Origin: Dasypus novemcinctus
Lineage: Eukaryota > Chordata > Mammalia > Cingulata > Dasypodidae
Assembly (NCBI RefSeq): GCF_030445035.2
Contig: NC_080683.1
Span: 92,589,675 to 92,653,674 of the forward strand
Reading direction: 5' to 3'
DNA length: 64,000 nt
Part shown: positions 23,055-35,100 of the stretch, piece after piece
Numbering within the stretch: the first letter of the stretch is position 1
How the letters are laid out: each line of letters starts with the position of its first letter
Notes under the pieces: generated by a model
Told to the model about the DNA's origin: nothing
What the model saw: only the letters and a program-made list of their open reading frames with translations
The model's database searches: none
Position numbers and translations under genes: made by a program

Positions 23055-23310
23055 TGATTCATTTCATGTGCCAATTTGGCTAGGTTATGGTGTCCAATTG
23101 TTTAGCCAAGCAAACACTGACCTGATTTTATTGTGAAGGTATTTCATAGATGGATTAGCATCTATAGTCAGTTGATTATTACTATGGCTGATTGCATTTA
23201 CAATCAGCAAAGGAAATTGCCCTAAGAAACGGGAGGGAGCACCTCATCCAATTGTCTGAAGGTCTTAAAACCTAATTTTCACACTTCCCTAGAACCGTTC
23301 TATTATTAAA
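23055..23310 (+). mobile_element. MLT2-like ERVL LTR fragment
   Basis: 'TCATGTGCCAATTTGGCTAGGTTATGGTGTCCAATTGTTTAG' and 'CTCATCCAATTGTCTGAAGGTCTTAAAA' match the first two-thirds of the LTR at 62436-62896. The 3' third is missing or decayed. Confidence 0.7.
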
Positions 23311-24880
23311 GTCCTCCTCCTTTTTCCCTTGCTCAAACTCTTTATAGCAAGTTTTCTTCCACTAAAAAACAAGAATCATGACTTATGGAGAGATCAGGAA
23401 GTGTCAGAACTAATGAGAAGATGATAGACTTAGTAATATGGAATTTATAGATAACCTGAAGGAAACTGGATGCAGTAACTTACTGACCACAAGGAGTGGT
23501 GAAGACAGGGAGACAGTGAAGGTGGGCCGACTTTTCACAAGTTTAGAAGGAAGGAAATGGGTTATATCTTAAAGTAGTAACAGGTCTGTGAGTATAAGAG
23601 AATGTGCCCACTCTTAATGTAAATGGGCAATTCTTGCTTTATAAGTTAATTGATACTATATCAAGAAAGGATTGTTATACTGTGATCAAAAGGTTTTCTT
23701 AAGCATCTTTTTTGGATTTTCTAGTATATGGAAACTGGATTTACCAACAGTGTAAAGGTAATAAAAATTTTTGAAAAAAGTTTTGGTTTTGTTGGCATTT
23801 TAAATTATGTTATTTGTTTTCAAAATGTATTTATTACAGTTGCTTTTGAACATGTCTGCCTTTCTCAGCTATTCTAAGTGAATCCAGAACAAGAGTTACA
23901 GAGGACATGGGGACTACCAATTTAAAAAGGGAATATGATGGTGTTTTATCTGGATGATGGAGTTACCATCTAAAAATGCAATGCTGTACAAATGGAACAG
24001 AGTAGCTGGTTTCTTAGTACTTCCATTTGAGTGGATCAATAAGTATTAAACAAATCATCAAATAAGTATTTAATTACATATTGTAATAAGACTGTGAAGT
24101 ACAATATAGGCACTGTAGGAGATTGTAATGGGATTACTAATTTTAAAAAGAGTTAAAAGAAGGCTTTTTTAAAAAGTGACGTTGAGTATGAGCCCTGAAG
24201 GAGAACAAGTCAGCTCAAGCTGTGTGTAGCAAATTTGTTCTTCATCATAGCAACAACATTTATCAAATCATCAGACCCATTTCTACCTTTTGATGAAAAA
24301 ATATTGTAGGTCAAATTATTCTTCTACATTAAAGCCCTTCAAATTATTGACAAAAATAATTATAACTTTAAATCTGTTTTTATCTAAATGGCCAATCCTT
24401 GGTTAGCTTCTCTCTATCTGTCTTCAGCACAGTTTTCAGAATTTTCTTTGACTTGATTGTTCTGTACTAAAATCTCTCTATATTTTCCAACATTTTTTAT
24501 AAATTGAGTTTCCAGAACACTACATACTAGTTGTACGTCTTCTGATAGGACAGAAGATAGTGAACTTATAATTTTTATTATTTTTGGGGTGCAATTCTAA
24601 AATTATATTTACTTCTTCACAGCATTTCAACAATATGATTCTCATATTAACAATAATATATCTGAAGACTTAAGAAAACCTAAAATGCCTTCCCAATAGC
24701 AGAAATTAGATTTAATTATACTCTCGTTAGTTCTGATGTTAGACTAAAGTTTGTTGTACTGTCAGTCTTGAAATCGCTAACATAGTTCAGGTGGTTGTGA
24801 TTTTCTACAATTACACTCCATTCACAAATTCTTCACTCTTGCACCTTTATTATGACACCATGTGAATATTAATACAGAAA
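23311..24880. other. Unassigned sequence
   Basis: No gene or repeat family recognised; AT-rich. Confidence 0.4.
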
Positions 24881-24899
24881 AAAAAAGGTTCATTAAGTG

Positions 24900-25150
24900 G
24901 GAGATTTACAACTGGGGACCATTTTGCATATCCCTTCACCCCTGGAACATTCAGCAGTGGCTGGAGACAATTTTGGTTGTCATAAATGGGTGGGATGGGG
25001 TCAGGAGGAGGTGGGCAGCTAATAGCACCTAGTGGTAAGAGGCCAGGAATGCTGCTAAATATCTTGCAATGCATGGGATAGTCTCCAGGCACAAAAGAAA
25101 AGAGTTATCCAGCCCCAAATATCAAAAATTTTCAAGTTAGAGAAATCCTG
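24900..25150 (+). mobile_element. MER20-like hAT MITE
   Basis: 'GGCTGGAGACAATTTTGGTTGTC', 'AGCACCTAGTGGTAAGAGGCCAGGAATGCTGCTAAATATC' and 'CAAGTTAGAGAAATCCTGA' follow MER20 in order. The antisense 80-codon frame is a by-product. Confidence 0.75.
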
Positions 25151-25298
25151 AATTAATTAGATCAATTTACTCCCCAATAATTATACCTGAGTTATTTACT
25201 TACAGTATTAAATTAAATTTTCTGATAAGCATTACTTAAAACATTTTCTTATACTGCCTTGGTCCTAGGATTTCCATTTATTACTCATAACATAAGGC

Positions 25299-25318
25299 AA
25301 ATATATATATATATATAT
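25299..25318. repeat. (TA)n microsatellite
   Basis: About ten TA units. Confidence 0.9.
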
Positions 25319-25399
25319 AAAATATTCATTCAATAGTGATCTCTCATAAAGATTCTTCAATTTTAAAAAAAACTAAATATTAATTCTGCTAATTTAGCT

Positions 25400-25800
25400 T
25401 GTTTTGAGTCTTTTGTGGACTCCAGAATATCCTGTTCTTAAAGCAAAACTATTCCTGTGCCTGTAAACCCATTGTGGATGGGGTCTTTTGATTAGATTCA
25501 GTTGAAGGAGATTTTGATTGGATCACTTTTGATTAGATCACTTTGGTTAAGGGCCTTTGATTATATTGCAGTACCCAGGGTGAGTATATTAATCCTTTAC
25601 TGAAGTCCTTTATAAACTGTGGGGAAGGGAGAGGAAAAGCTGCCATTTTATCCCACCACTTGAGAAAGGACTCCAGGATTGAATGCAGCTACAAAAAGAG
25701 AAATCCTGAGAGGCAGGAGCTGAAGCTGGAGGTAATAAATGGAGCCTCTGACACCATGGATTAACTTACCATGCAGTGCCTGTTGGCCCTTGTATAGCTG
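25400..25800 (+). mobile_element. MaLR-like LTR
   Basis: 'TAAACCCATTGTGGATGGG', 'TTGATTAGATTCAGTTGAAGG', 'CAGTACCCAGGGTGAGTATATTAATCC' and 'GAAGTCCTTTATAAACTG' match the inverse of the LTR at 36.2-37.3 kb. The 3' part with AATAAA is diverged or lost. Confidence 0.7.
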
Positions 25801-26205
25801 ACTTTCATAGTAACAACATTAGGTGATTAGTGGAACAAGTGATGTCAAACTGACCCAATGATGTGTTCAAAGATTCTGACACAGAATTTATTAATAGGAC
25901 CCTAATGCTTCCAAGATTCATGATTAGTTTTCTAGATCCATAATTTAGGATGACCCAGCAGTCAGTGAAGTAACTCCAGCAATTATATATGATTCAAATT
26001 GGTTCCTCACAACTTTCTCTTGCTGACAAAGGAACAGCACTTTTAATGAAAATAATAAGGCATTTTTGCCAAGCTTTAAAGAAATGTCATATTATTGAAC
26101 ATACAACCATAATTCATGACTAATTTCCCAAATGGGAAGCTTAAGACCCCTGGAACAAACTATAAGTAAGCTCCATGACAGCAGGAACACTGCTTTTTTC
26201 ACGGA
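25801..26205. other. Unassigned sequence
   Basis: Nothing recognised. Confidence 0.4.
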
Positions 26206-26206
26206 T

Positions 26207-26439
26207 GTATGTTTTCGTTTTCTAAGCTGCTCCAAGAAATACCATGGATTGAGTTGACTTAAACAATGGGAATTTATTAGCTTATAATTTTGAGGCCTTG
26301 CAAATGTTCAAATCAGGGCCTCATCAAGGCAATACTTTCTTCCTGAAGATCAGCTGCCCATGATCCTTGGCAAGGCACATGGCAGTGTCTGCTGCTCTCT
26401 CTTTTCTAGGGTCATTTATTTCAGCTTCTTACTTCCATG

Positions 26440-26477
<38 letters not shown>

Positions 26478-26695
26478 TCGCTCTCTCTCTCTTTCTTCTG
26501 TTTATAAAAGACTCCATTAATACGATAGGGTCCCATCCTGAATGAGGTGGGTCACACCTTAACTGAAGTAGCTCTTGTCACAAGATCCTACTTACAATGA
26601 GTATATGCCCATAGGAATGGATTAACTTTGTCCATGTTTTTTCTGGGGTGGCCTGACACAGAGCAGAAGCTCTGTAAATACCTACTATAGGATAT
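26207..26695 (-). mobile_element. MaLR-like LTR containing a (CT)n run
   Basis: Plus strand reads 'GGGAATTTATTAGCTTATAATTTTGAGG' (inverse of the AATAAA region), 'TTCTGTTTATAAAAGACTCCATTAATAC' and 'GGTGGGTCACACCTTAACTG', closing with 'CTACTTACAATGAGTATATGCCCATAGGAATGG'. This is the standard MaLR-type order on the minus strand. Confidence 0.75.
26442..26492. repeat. (CT)n microsatellite
   Basis: About 50 bases of CT/CA-interrupted CT repeats inside the LTR. Confidence 0.92.
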
Positions 26696-28140
26696 CTTGA
26701 AGGCAGTCATTTCAGTGGGCATAACATTATCTTTTATTTAATACATGTTTAATATAACTCATAAAAGAATGATGTGCGCTGATTATTTCCTATGTAACTT
26801 CTCTCAATTTCTAGAACTAGTCATGCATTCAAATTTGACAGTAAATAATTATCAGAGACCATATATGACTAGGGGACTAGGATCCATTCAAAACAAATTC
26901 CATTAGCATAATTTTTTCTGTTATAAACATATATGACTTCAGCTATGATTTTTATCTACTCATCAGCCTAAGTTGATGAGTAAAAAAAATGTCTTCTTTG
27001 AAAGGTCTCCAGTTGTTACTGTACCTTTTATGACTGAAGACATTCTTATTCTGCAAACCGATGAGCTGAATTTTATTAAGAAAGATTTGAGGTAAGGCTC
27101 AAGAAGATTTGTGTAATATTCTCTTCCATGCTAAGAAAAGATCTTCCCATTCATCATCAGTGGTTGATAAGAAGAGCTGTTTTAACAACATTTCTGATGA
27201 TGAATGAACATATCTTTCTTTCATATTAAAACAAATATTAAAAAACAATCTTCTTGAATCATGGGAGAAATCTCTCAATGCAGTTTAATCATAAAGGGTA
27301 GAAGTGAGATTAGCTAAGCAAGGCCCTGGATGGGAGGAGATGGCTGGTCCTGCTATCTCTACTTCACCTTCTACAATTATGAGAGAGAAAAGTCAAACTT
27401 ACATATTAATAATGTTAATCATAAATGCGTATCTCTGGTTTATGTACATTAGAAAACTAGAGGGAAACTTTAAGCCTTCGTTAATTATCTTCATATGAAA
27501 CAATACCCTCAGGAAACATCACAAACTCATTCCGATTTACAACTCTTTAGTATATAGTTTACGGAAATTGGTGTTACGTCCTCTTTAGGGTATGTACAGA
27601 AATCTGGCTTATTTAAGTTTCAGAGGATTCTGAGAAAAAGGCAATAGTTTTGAAACAGGAGACTTGATCATGGTTAATTCTTCTGTTACATAATTGAGGA
27701 AGAATAAATGGGTGGCCACAGAATACTACTTAATGACTGTGAACATTTTATATAGTCTGCATAAATGTCATTTTGAAATAGCTATAGCAATAATGCTTCA
27801 CTAGCTAGCTTGGGCTCTTAAAGCACTTCCATTAAACATCTCATTTTGAAAAGATAAAATTCAAGTCATTTTGAATCTTCCTAAGTTACAATTAAGATGA
27901 TTTCAGCTCAGTGCCAAACAATGGCTAAAGTTAGGTGAATTAAAACAGAAGTAAGCTATTAAATACTTTTCTAAATAACATTTTAAAATCTTTTTTTTTT
28001 TCATTTGGAAAAGAACTTGTCAAACTATAGCAGATATATCGGGTGTAAAATACAGTTACCCCAATAAATTCTTAGAGTTAGAATTTTATCATTTCAGATG
28101 CATTTTTGTGACGATCCTGGAAAACTCTACCATTACCGGC
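26696..28140. other. Unassigned sequence
   Basis: No gene or repeat family recognised. Confidence 0.4.
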
Positions 28141-28144
28141 TTAA

Positions 28145-28365
28145 TCCAGGGATTGGCACATTCTTTTTCTTAATGGACAAGAAAATAAATAATTCAACTC
28201 TGTTGGCCATACAGTCCCTATTGCAAAACTGTTGTCATAGGTAAAGCAGTCACAGACAATACCTAAGTGAATGGGTGTAGTTGTTTCAATCTTTATTTAC
28301 AAACACAGTTAGTGGGCTGGATATGGCAGGTTGTAGTTTGCAGACTCATGGCTGAATCCATAAGG
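28145..28365 (+). mobile_element. Old hAT-Charlie-type DNA transposon
   Basis: 'GGGATTGGCACATTCTTTTTC', 'TTGGCCATACAGTCCCTATTGCAAAACTG' and 'CAATCTTTATTTACAAACACAG', with an end 'GTAGTTTGCAGACTCATGG' that is roughly inverse to the start. The family is recognised; the exact name is not certain. Confidence 0.6.
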
Positions 28366-29990
28366 ATATTAATTGTTTACTTAGAACAAAATTTGGAGGC
28401 AGGTCAGGGGATGACTCAGCATCTCCAACAGTCTGAAAGATAGATGCTTTAGCTCCAAATACTGGATCTTCACATGACCTCTCACAAAATCAGGAAGCAT
28501 GAGTTCTGTCAGGGAATCAAGAATAAACCTTCCTAATATGTTTTCCTTCTTTAATCAGGAAGGAAGGAAATATCCAGAAGATCCCCACACTTTCCTTATA
28601 TCTCCTTAGTCAGAATTGGGTCCTAAGTCCCTTTGGGTCCTTTTGATTCTCCATGAAAGTTACATGCCTGGTACCAGGTTGCATGTATTTTGGACAGAAA
28701 TTTTTCTTTTGGTGTTCACTTGTCTATCTGAGAATTTGCAGGAAAAGATGATAAATTATTTCTATATATCTTTATAAAGTCATATTTGCACAAGTTCTCT
28801 TCTAAACGAATAACAATTGGAAAATCTACATTCAGAGACCCAATTCTGTATTGAAAAGAAGTCACAAAAGTATGCATCTGGAGCCCATTGAACTGGAATT
28901 TGTGTTACTTTTGGGGCATAGCTGTGTCTGACACTTGTGTTACTTTTGGGGCATGATTGTGACTCCCAGAGAACCATTTATGATATATGCATCTAAGAAA
29001 GAACAGACATAAAGGAAGAGAAGTCAGGGCCACAAGAGCATTTAAAACAAACCTTTTGTTTTTATTAAAAAGATTGTTTATTCTAAGAAGAAAATGTATC
29101 ACTTGAATTTTTCTTTGATTTATACTTTTTTGGATTCAAGGATAAGAGACTCTATAATCAAAATTCTTTCAACTAAAACTCTATGAAGCTTTAGAGCACA
29201 AAGTATACTAGCAAAGAAGGAGGTGCTTTAACTGTTTCCACAAAGAATAGACTCTTGTACCTGGACTCCAAAGACTCCAGACAACACAGCCGCACTTCAG
29301 GATCTCTAAAGCTCCTGCTTGTGGATGATGATGTCAGCAGTGCCTGTCAAAGACACTGGTGTCCAGAGGAGGACGTGATGGCCTATGGAGATGAAGAGAG
29401 AGGCATATGCCACATAACACTAATTTGTGAGCCATGTGTACACGTATCTCCTAAGAACTCCCAAAAAACATGGGGAACTCTGTAGGACTTGGAAGGATAA
29501 AAGTTGAAATTAATAAAGAGTTTGCCCTATTAATCCTCTCTTTTGGCCTTTAAGGATCTGCCTATATAATGCCAATAGAACTGTTTTAAACATAGATTGA
29601 AATGGCTACCTTCCCAAAATGCTTTGTCCCCATACTTGCCAGTGGCTGAATCTAGCCCCTGGCTCTGTATATTCTAATCTCATTACACACTCCACTGGGT
29701 TATGGCACCGAAGGCCTATGTTAAAATGGATACTCAACCTGGAAGAGATAACATATTAAGAAGTTACATGACTTTAGAACCTTAACTCATAAAATTAGTC
29801 TAAATCACATAGAAAGACCCTTGAGGAAATCAAACATGGGTAAATAACAAATGCATTCTGATGGGGTAGTAGGTGGATAGTGGATATATAAGAAAAATGA
29901 CGTGTGTGGGGCATCCCATTTCTGAGGCAGCAAGTTTGCAGAATTAACAGAAAACATACTTCTATGTTATGGGTCTTTCTGTTTCGCTTA
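28366..29990. other. Unassigned sequence
   Basis: No gene is recognised. A direct duplication of 'TTGTGTTACTTTTGGGGCAT' lies at about 28900 and 28938. A 76-codon frame at 29255-29485 is followed by AATAAA at about 29513, but there is no family match and no splice context. Confidence 0.4.
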
Positions 29991-30004
29991 TTTTCAGTAT
30001 ACAT

Positions 30005-30235
30005 CTATTCTTAACAGCTATTATTTATAAAATGGTTAGTGTTTGATAGGCTTCAAGGTAAATACTTCAGTTGTATTTGCTCATTTAATCCTCATAACAG
30101 ATCTATGAGGTTAGTACTGCTATTATATCTATCGTATATATAAGGAAGCAGCGCTTAGTGAGGTGTGTGATGCAGGTAATGTCCCACACATCCTGGCAGA
30201 CCAGGATTTGCACAGTAATCTATCTGATTTTAAAT
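30005..30235 (+). mobile_element. MIR SINE (old)
   Basis: 'CTCATTTAATCCTCATAACAGATCTATGAGG', 'AAGGAAGCAGCGCTTAGTGAGG' and 'GGCAGACCAGGATTTGCAC' follow the MIR core in order. Confidence 0.7.
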
Positions 30236-31485
30236 TAGGGAAATGTTTTTAAAAATTAATCCCCATTTTCTTGGCTTAGAAGAAAACAAAACAAAACAAA
30301 ACAGAAGCAAAAGCCTAAAGGTCTTTGCACCTAGCATCTAGCTAGAGCCAAGTAATAGCACCTACATTTAAAAAAGAAAGTGTTCTTCTGTTTGCCATAC
30401 CTAGCTGCTCGCCTTCACTTATGTTTCCTAACTCAACTGGATCCATAAACATGCCAATTTGCATAATTTGCAGCTTCTGCTATATTACCCCATATTCACT
30501 AAAAATGCCAGACAAATAGGATACCAGTTTATTTTAAAGCACCATAAGCTTCCAAATCAATACCTCGAAATATTCAGCAGTATTGTCAGGTAATTAACAA
30601 AATGATTATAGGCTATTGTTGTAACTTCTTGTGAGGTAAGACACATTTTATATATTACTGAAATTATTCTCAAATAGGTCTAACCAAAAAAAAAATAAAG
30701 AAAATACATTTTAAAAAGTTAAATATAAACACATAACAGAATCAACATTGGAAGAAGTAATTTTATCACACAGGATGATTTCATAAACATGAGTAGTTTA
30801 TGGTATTGGGTTTTATATGGCAGGCAGAACTAAGAGAAATTAATTCTTCACAACTCATTGCTACATACATATAAATGACTGCAATATCCAGAATTATACA
30901 AGTTCATTTTAAAACATATATATGTTAATATTTAGAAATGAGATATTCTGTGCTCAACGTGTTTTTAAACTGATACTATTGAAGCTTGCATGTACAAGAC
31001 TAAACTCATTATGCCATGACATATACAAAAAACAAAGTTAGAAAGTTTAATCAGAAGTATCGAGAGTAATAGGGTAGTGAAATCCCATTGCCCAAGAGAA
31101 ATAATCTGCTGACTATAAACAATTATCTTTTGTGCCAATAGACATAAAGGTAGCTACACAATATGAAAATAAACAGGTAATTATGGCAAGTCAGAAAGGG
31201 GTAAAAATTAACCCAACTAGCTATCTTGCATCAATTATTCAAATTAATCTGTTGATAGAATTTTTTTAACTATTTCCAAACAGTTGCTCTGTCACATGTA
31301 GTAAAACCATAATTTCCTAAGTCAGATCTGGAAAAAGCCTCACCCCACCATGATATGGTCCAGAGATTCGTATAAAAATTGTCAGAGGAGAAATGTCTAG
31401 AAAAATGTTTAACAAGTTTCCAAAAGCCTAATAAGTGTTCAGTAAAGAAAAAACGAACATGGGCCTGCTTTAGCAAAATTTCATT
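30236..31485. other. Unassigned AT-rich sequence
   Basis: A short (AAAAC)n run at 30285-30303. Nothing else recognised. Confidence 0.4.
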
Positions 31486-31489
31486 CCTT

Positions 31490-31760
31490 CCTTCTTCCTT
31501 CCTTCATTTGCTCATTTATTCATACCACAAATATTGAGCACCCACTATGTTACAGGCCTATTGTTCTTTCCCTCCTGGAACTTACAGTCTAACAGGAGGA
31601 ATAGTGTAATAGAAAATATTAATCAAACTCTGATAAGCACTAAGGAAAAAATGACACTGACAACGTACATAGGAGACACCATCTTACCAGAATTCTCACA
31701 AGGTTTCCTTGAGGAAGTGACATTTGGAATCTCTCTGATAGATTAGGCTTTAAGCCTTTC
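31490..31760 (-). mobile_element. L2 LINE 3' end
   Basis: 'TTGCTCATTTATTCATACCACAAATATTGAGCACCCACTATG' and 'CTGGAACTTACAGTCTAACAGGAGG', closing with 'GAGGAAGTGACATTTGGAATC', are inverted L2 in order. Confidence 0.75.
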
Positions 31761-32745
31761 TCCGGTGGGCTTGTGTTCACACTAATAGCCAAACTTCCCT
31801 TGCCATAATGCTCATGAGCATAATGCATACCCTCTAGTCTATATTACTCCAAGGTAATATTTTCTAGAACCCTCAGGAATGTCTCAACGAAACTCTAGTC
31901 TCTTGTGTTTCTGATCCAGTGGGTTTCACTGATGCCCTGCCTAAGAAGAAACTGTGAGAGTGGCAACTTCTCAGGCAGGGTCTTTCTTGGAAAACATTGG
32001 ATCCTATGGATTTTATGTACCAAAGGTTTAGGAATGCACTGTAGTCTCACAGCACCCTTGCATGGGCCTGATGTTCCATGAATCCTCTAATATGGGCTAT
32101 GTGTCTCTGACCTCTGACACAGGTGGAAGGGGGGGACCAGGCCAGAGGACCACTATCTGAGACAGTCACAGTGCTGTCCTCCATAATCACCTTTTCTTCT
32201 CTTGCCCCGCTTACCTCCAAATCTCAGTTACCTAAGAAAACTACCCTCTTCTTACTCATCTTAAAGTCCTCCATACTCCATAGGACTGTCTACTGGTTCA
32301 ACAGACAAGTTGGCATGGAGAACCACCAACAGTAAATATGTTTCAGAAATAAATTCAGAGGGAGCATAGTCTACCAGTGATACATGAATTAGTTTTTGCA
32401 TGGGAACTTTCATTTAATCAACAATTTCTTTCATTTCCTCTTATCTTATATGGATCCTTTATTTCTGCAAAGAGTCCACATTCCTTCTTGCTAGAATTAG
32501 GAGTCCTTTAAACTTCAGGCCCACATCTGTGTATTCACAACACCTGTGACACTATTAAAAGACCTGATGTGCAAGAGTCCTTTGATTGTTTTTTTGGTCA
32601 GTAACCACAAGGGCAGTGGAATGTATTTATATAGAACAGATTAATGTTGCCATGTGCAGTGTAGTGAACAGAGGATGATTTTCTTAAATCCCAATGACTC
32701 CCTCAGATCATACTCGAAAACATAAAATTTCTTAAAATATTTAAA
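31761..32745. other. Unassigned sequence
   Basis: No gene or repeat recognised. Confidence 0.4.
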
Positions 32746-32751
32746 GTTTCT

Positions 32752-33588
32752 GGGGAAGTGGATGTGGCTCAAGCAATTGGGCTCCCATCTACCATATAGG
32801 AGGTCCACTGTTTGATGCCCAGGACCTTCTGGTGAAAGCACGCTGGACTGTGTGGTGAGTTAGCCCTTGCAGAGTGCTGGTCTGTGCAAAGTTCTGCCTC
32901 ATGCAGGAGTGTTGGCCCACACATCAAGAAGCGGACTTGGCCCAGTGGTTAGGGCATCCGTCTACCACATGGTCTGCGGTTCAAACCCCGGGCCTCCTTG
33001 ACCCGTGCGGAGCTGGCCTACGCGCAGTGCTGATGCACACAAGGAGTGCCCTGCCACGCAGGGGTGTCCCCCGCATAGGGGAGACCCACGGGCAAGGAGT
33101 GTGCCCCGTCAGCAGAGCCACCAAGCATGAAAGAAAGTTCAGCCTGCCCAGGAATGGCGCCACACACATGGAGAGCTGACACAAAAAGATGAAGCAACAA
33201 AAAGAAACACAGGTTCCCGTGCCACTGACAACAACAGAAGCAGACTAAGAACACCCAGCAAATAGACACAGAGAGGAGACAATGGTGGGGGGGAGGGGAG
33301 AGAAATAAAATAAATAAATAAATCTTAAAAAAAAAAAAAGATGACACAACAAAAAGGGACACAGAGGAGAGAGAATAAGAGGTGCAGCAGATCAGGGAGC
33401 TGAGGTGGTGCAAAAGAATGATCACATCTCTCCCACTCCAGAAGGTCTGAGGATTGGTTCCTGAAGCTGCCTAATGAGAATACAAGCAGACACAGAAGAA
33501 CACACAGCAAATGGACACAGAGAGCAGACAATGGAGGAAGGGGGGGGAAATAAATAAATAAATACATCTTTTAAAAAAATAAAGTTTC
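32752..33588 (+). mobile_element. Older dimeric DAS-type SINE, split by a younger DAS-SINE
   Basis: Left part 32752-32935 starts 'GGGGAAGTGGATGTGGCTCAAGCAATTGGGCTCCC' (an A-box-like head) and contains 'GGTCCACTGTTTGATGCCC' (B-box remnant). The right part resumes after a poly-A tract at about 33340 with 'ATGACACAACAAAAAGGGACACAGAGG'. It carries a second head remnant ('CCACTCCAGAAGGTCTGAGGATTGG') and ends 'AAATAAATAAATAAATACATCTTTT'. The related intact copy at 37.79-38.19 kb shows the same order without the interruption. Confidence 0.85.
32936..33340 (+). mobile_element. DAS-type SINE nested in a SINE
   Basis: The head is GCGGACTTGGCCCAGTGGTTAGGG with A-box TGGCCCAGTGG, then B-box GGTTCAAACCC. 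The GC-rich body follows and the tail is AAATAAATAAATAAATCTT plus A-run. A small deletion removes part of 'GGGAGGT' between the boxes. It sits inside the older SINE of the previous entry, so it is the later insertion. The target duplication merges with the A tail and cannot be fixed. Confidence 0.9.
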
Positions 33589-34105
33589 TAAATAGTCATA
33601 TTCATATTGCTATATTCATGAAATCTTCTGCATTAGCAGGTAAATTCTTTAAATTAATATTTTACATGTCCCTTATCTTTTAATTTCACTATTCAACTGC
33701 ACAAAATTTGCTAATTTATTTAAATCATAAGAGAGTCTAAGGCATCCAGTTGGAATTTTGTAAAGGCATTACTTATATTTTCCAAAGAAAATTTTTTCCA
33801 GAATCTTGAAGAAAAGATGTGAAACAAAAATGACTATTCCTTTTTATTAAGAAATTACTACATGGTTGGGTGCAATTTAATATTACGAAGCAATGACAGA
33901 TTAATCCCACCAACCCTGCATGAGGCCATGAAGTTGTCAGACACATCAAGTGAAAATGTTTTTATCTGAAGGGTTGAATATTATATTTTAACTGGAATAT
34001 TAAAAAGAAAAAATGGTATTTAGGGGGATAGGCATAAGGCTAAAAAACATGTAACAAAAAATGCCCATTTAGACAAGAAACAAATCTATCTACGGCCAGC
34101 CTAAC
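33589..34105. other. Unassigned sequence
   Basis: AT-rich; nothing recognised. Confidence 0.4.
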
Positions 34106-34121
34106 TTTCCTATTTATCTTT
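34106..34121 (+). repeat. Target site duplication, left (mini L1)
   Basis: TTTCCTATTTATCTTT repeated exactly at 34193-34208. Confidence 0.9.
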
Positions 34122-34192
34122 CTTTTTGTCTTTATTTATTTTTTAATGTTACATTAAAAAAAATGAGGTCCCCATATACTCCCCCACCCCCC
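34122..34192 (-). mobile_element. Extremely truncated L1 insertion (71 bp)
   Basis: Minus strand: G-rich end, 'AGTATATGGGGACCTCATTT', 'TTTTAATGTAACATTAAAAAATAAATAAAG' and A-rich tail. This is the same L1 terminus seen at 10014-10100 and 6170-6240. It is flanked by exact 16-bp direct repeats. Confidence 0.88.
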
Positions 34193-34208
34193 TTTCCTAT
34201 TTATCTTT
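34193..34208 (+). repeat. Target site duplication, right (mini L1)
   Basis: Exact copy of 34106-34121. Confidence 0.9.
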
Positions 34209-34274
34209 GAAAAAATAAACCTAGGTCCTAATTTCCAAATAAATAATTCCATTAATAATTTATAACTCCTAATG

Positions 34275-35100
34275 GCTATCATGGAGAAGAAGCTGGAGAG
34301 AGGCAGAGCTTACATGGCAGAGTAGGGAGCTTTAGCATTCAGTTCATCCTCCAGGGCAGCTAATAAATAGCCAAAAACTACCTGAAACAACTGTTTAGGA
34401 GCTCCAGAACACCTTACACCATCCAGGGAAGAGCAGAAGAAAAGCGACTGATAAACTACGGTGAGGATCTGTGAGAACTTTCCACATTGTGGAGGCTTCT
34501 GCCCAGCCCTCACTGTGTCAGCAGGCTGCCATGGTAGGCACTCCCTGGGCCTGGCAGGAAATAGAAACCCTCCCTGCCAAGAAGGGATGGCGTGAAGGAG
34601 AGGCACAAGGGGGAACACTGACTGCAGCTTTTGATTAGTAAATTCTGATTGCTGGGCTCCTGCACCAAGAACAGCTACAGTTTCAACCCACCCAGGACAA
34701 ACAGCAGCTGGCAGCCTCTGCATCAACCCCGCCCAAGACAGGAGAGGATGGATTTTTAAAAAGTAATTTCCTGTGGCAGTGGGGAACAGTTTACTAAAGG
34801 GCTGCTCTTCCCCAAGAAATGGGGGGAGAGGGGCACAGTGAAAACTGACTTGGGATAGACCTTTCTGGGGTAATCTTCCAGAATTAACCCTCCATTTAAA
34901 AGCAGCTAGAGATAATGACAGGAACTATCTATGGAAGCTAATCAAGAGCAAACAGAAAGGATCAGCATTCCCAGAGGAACAGGGGAAAGGAAGATTTCTC
35001 CTCAGGGTGAAGCAATTGCACAAATAGTGCAATCTCAAATTTTGTACCATATATACAAGACAAGAATCAGAAAAATAAGAACTGAAAAATTCTGATCAAA
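34275..35100 (+). mobile_element. L1 5' UTR region
   Basis: A GC-richer segment with 'GGAGAAGAAGCTGGAGAGAGGCAGAGC', 'CCAGAACACCTTACACCATCC' and 'CAGGCTGCCATGGTAGGCACTCCC' leads straight into L1 ORF1. It is the 5' UTR of a longer-than-usual L1 copy. The 138-codon minus-strand frame within it is a by-product of base composition. Exact 5' end and target duplication not resolved. Confidence 0.65.

Noticed and set aside
34310..34726. 138-codon minus-strand frame
   Set aside because: Antisense to the GC-richer L1 5' UTR; no domain seen.
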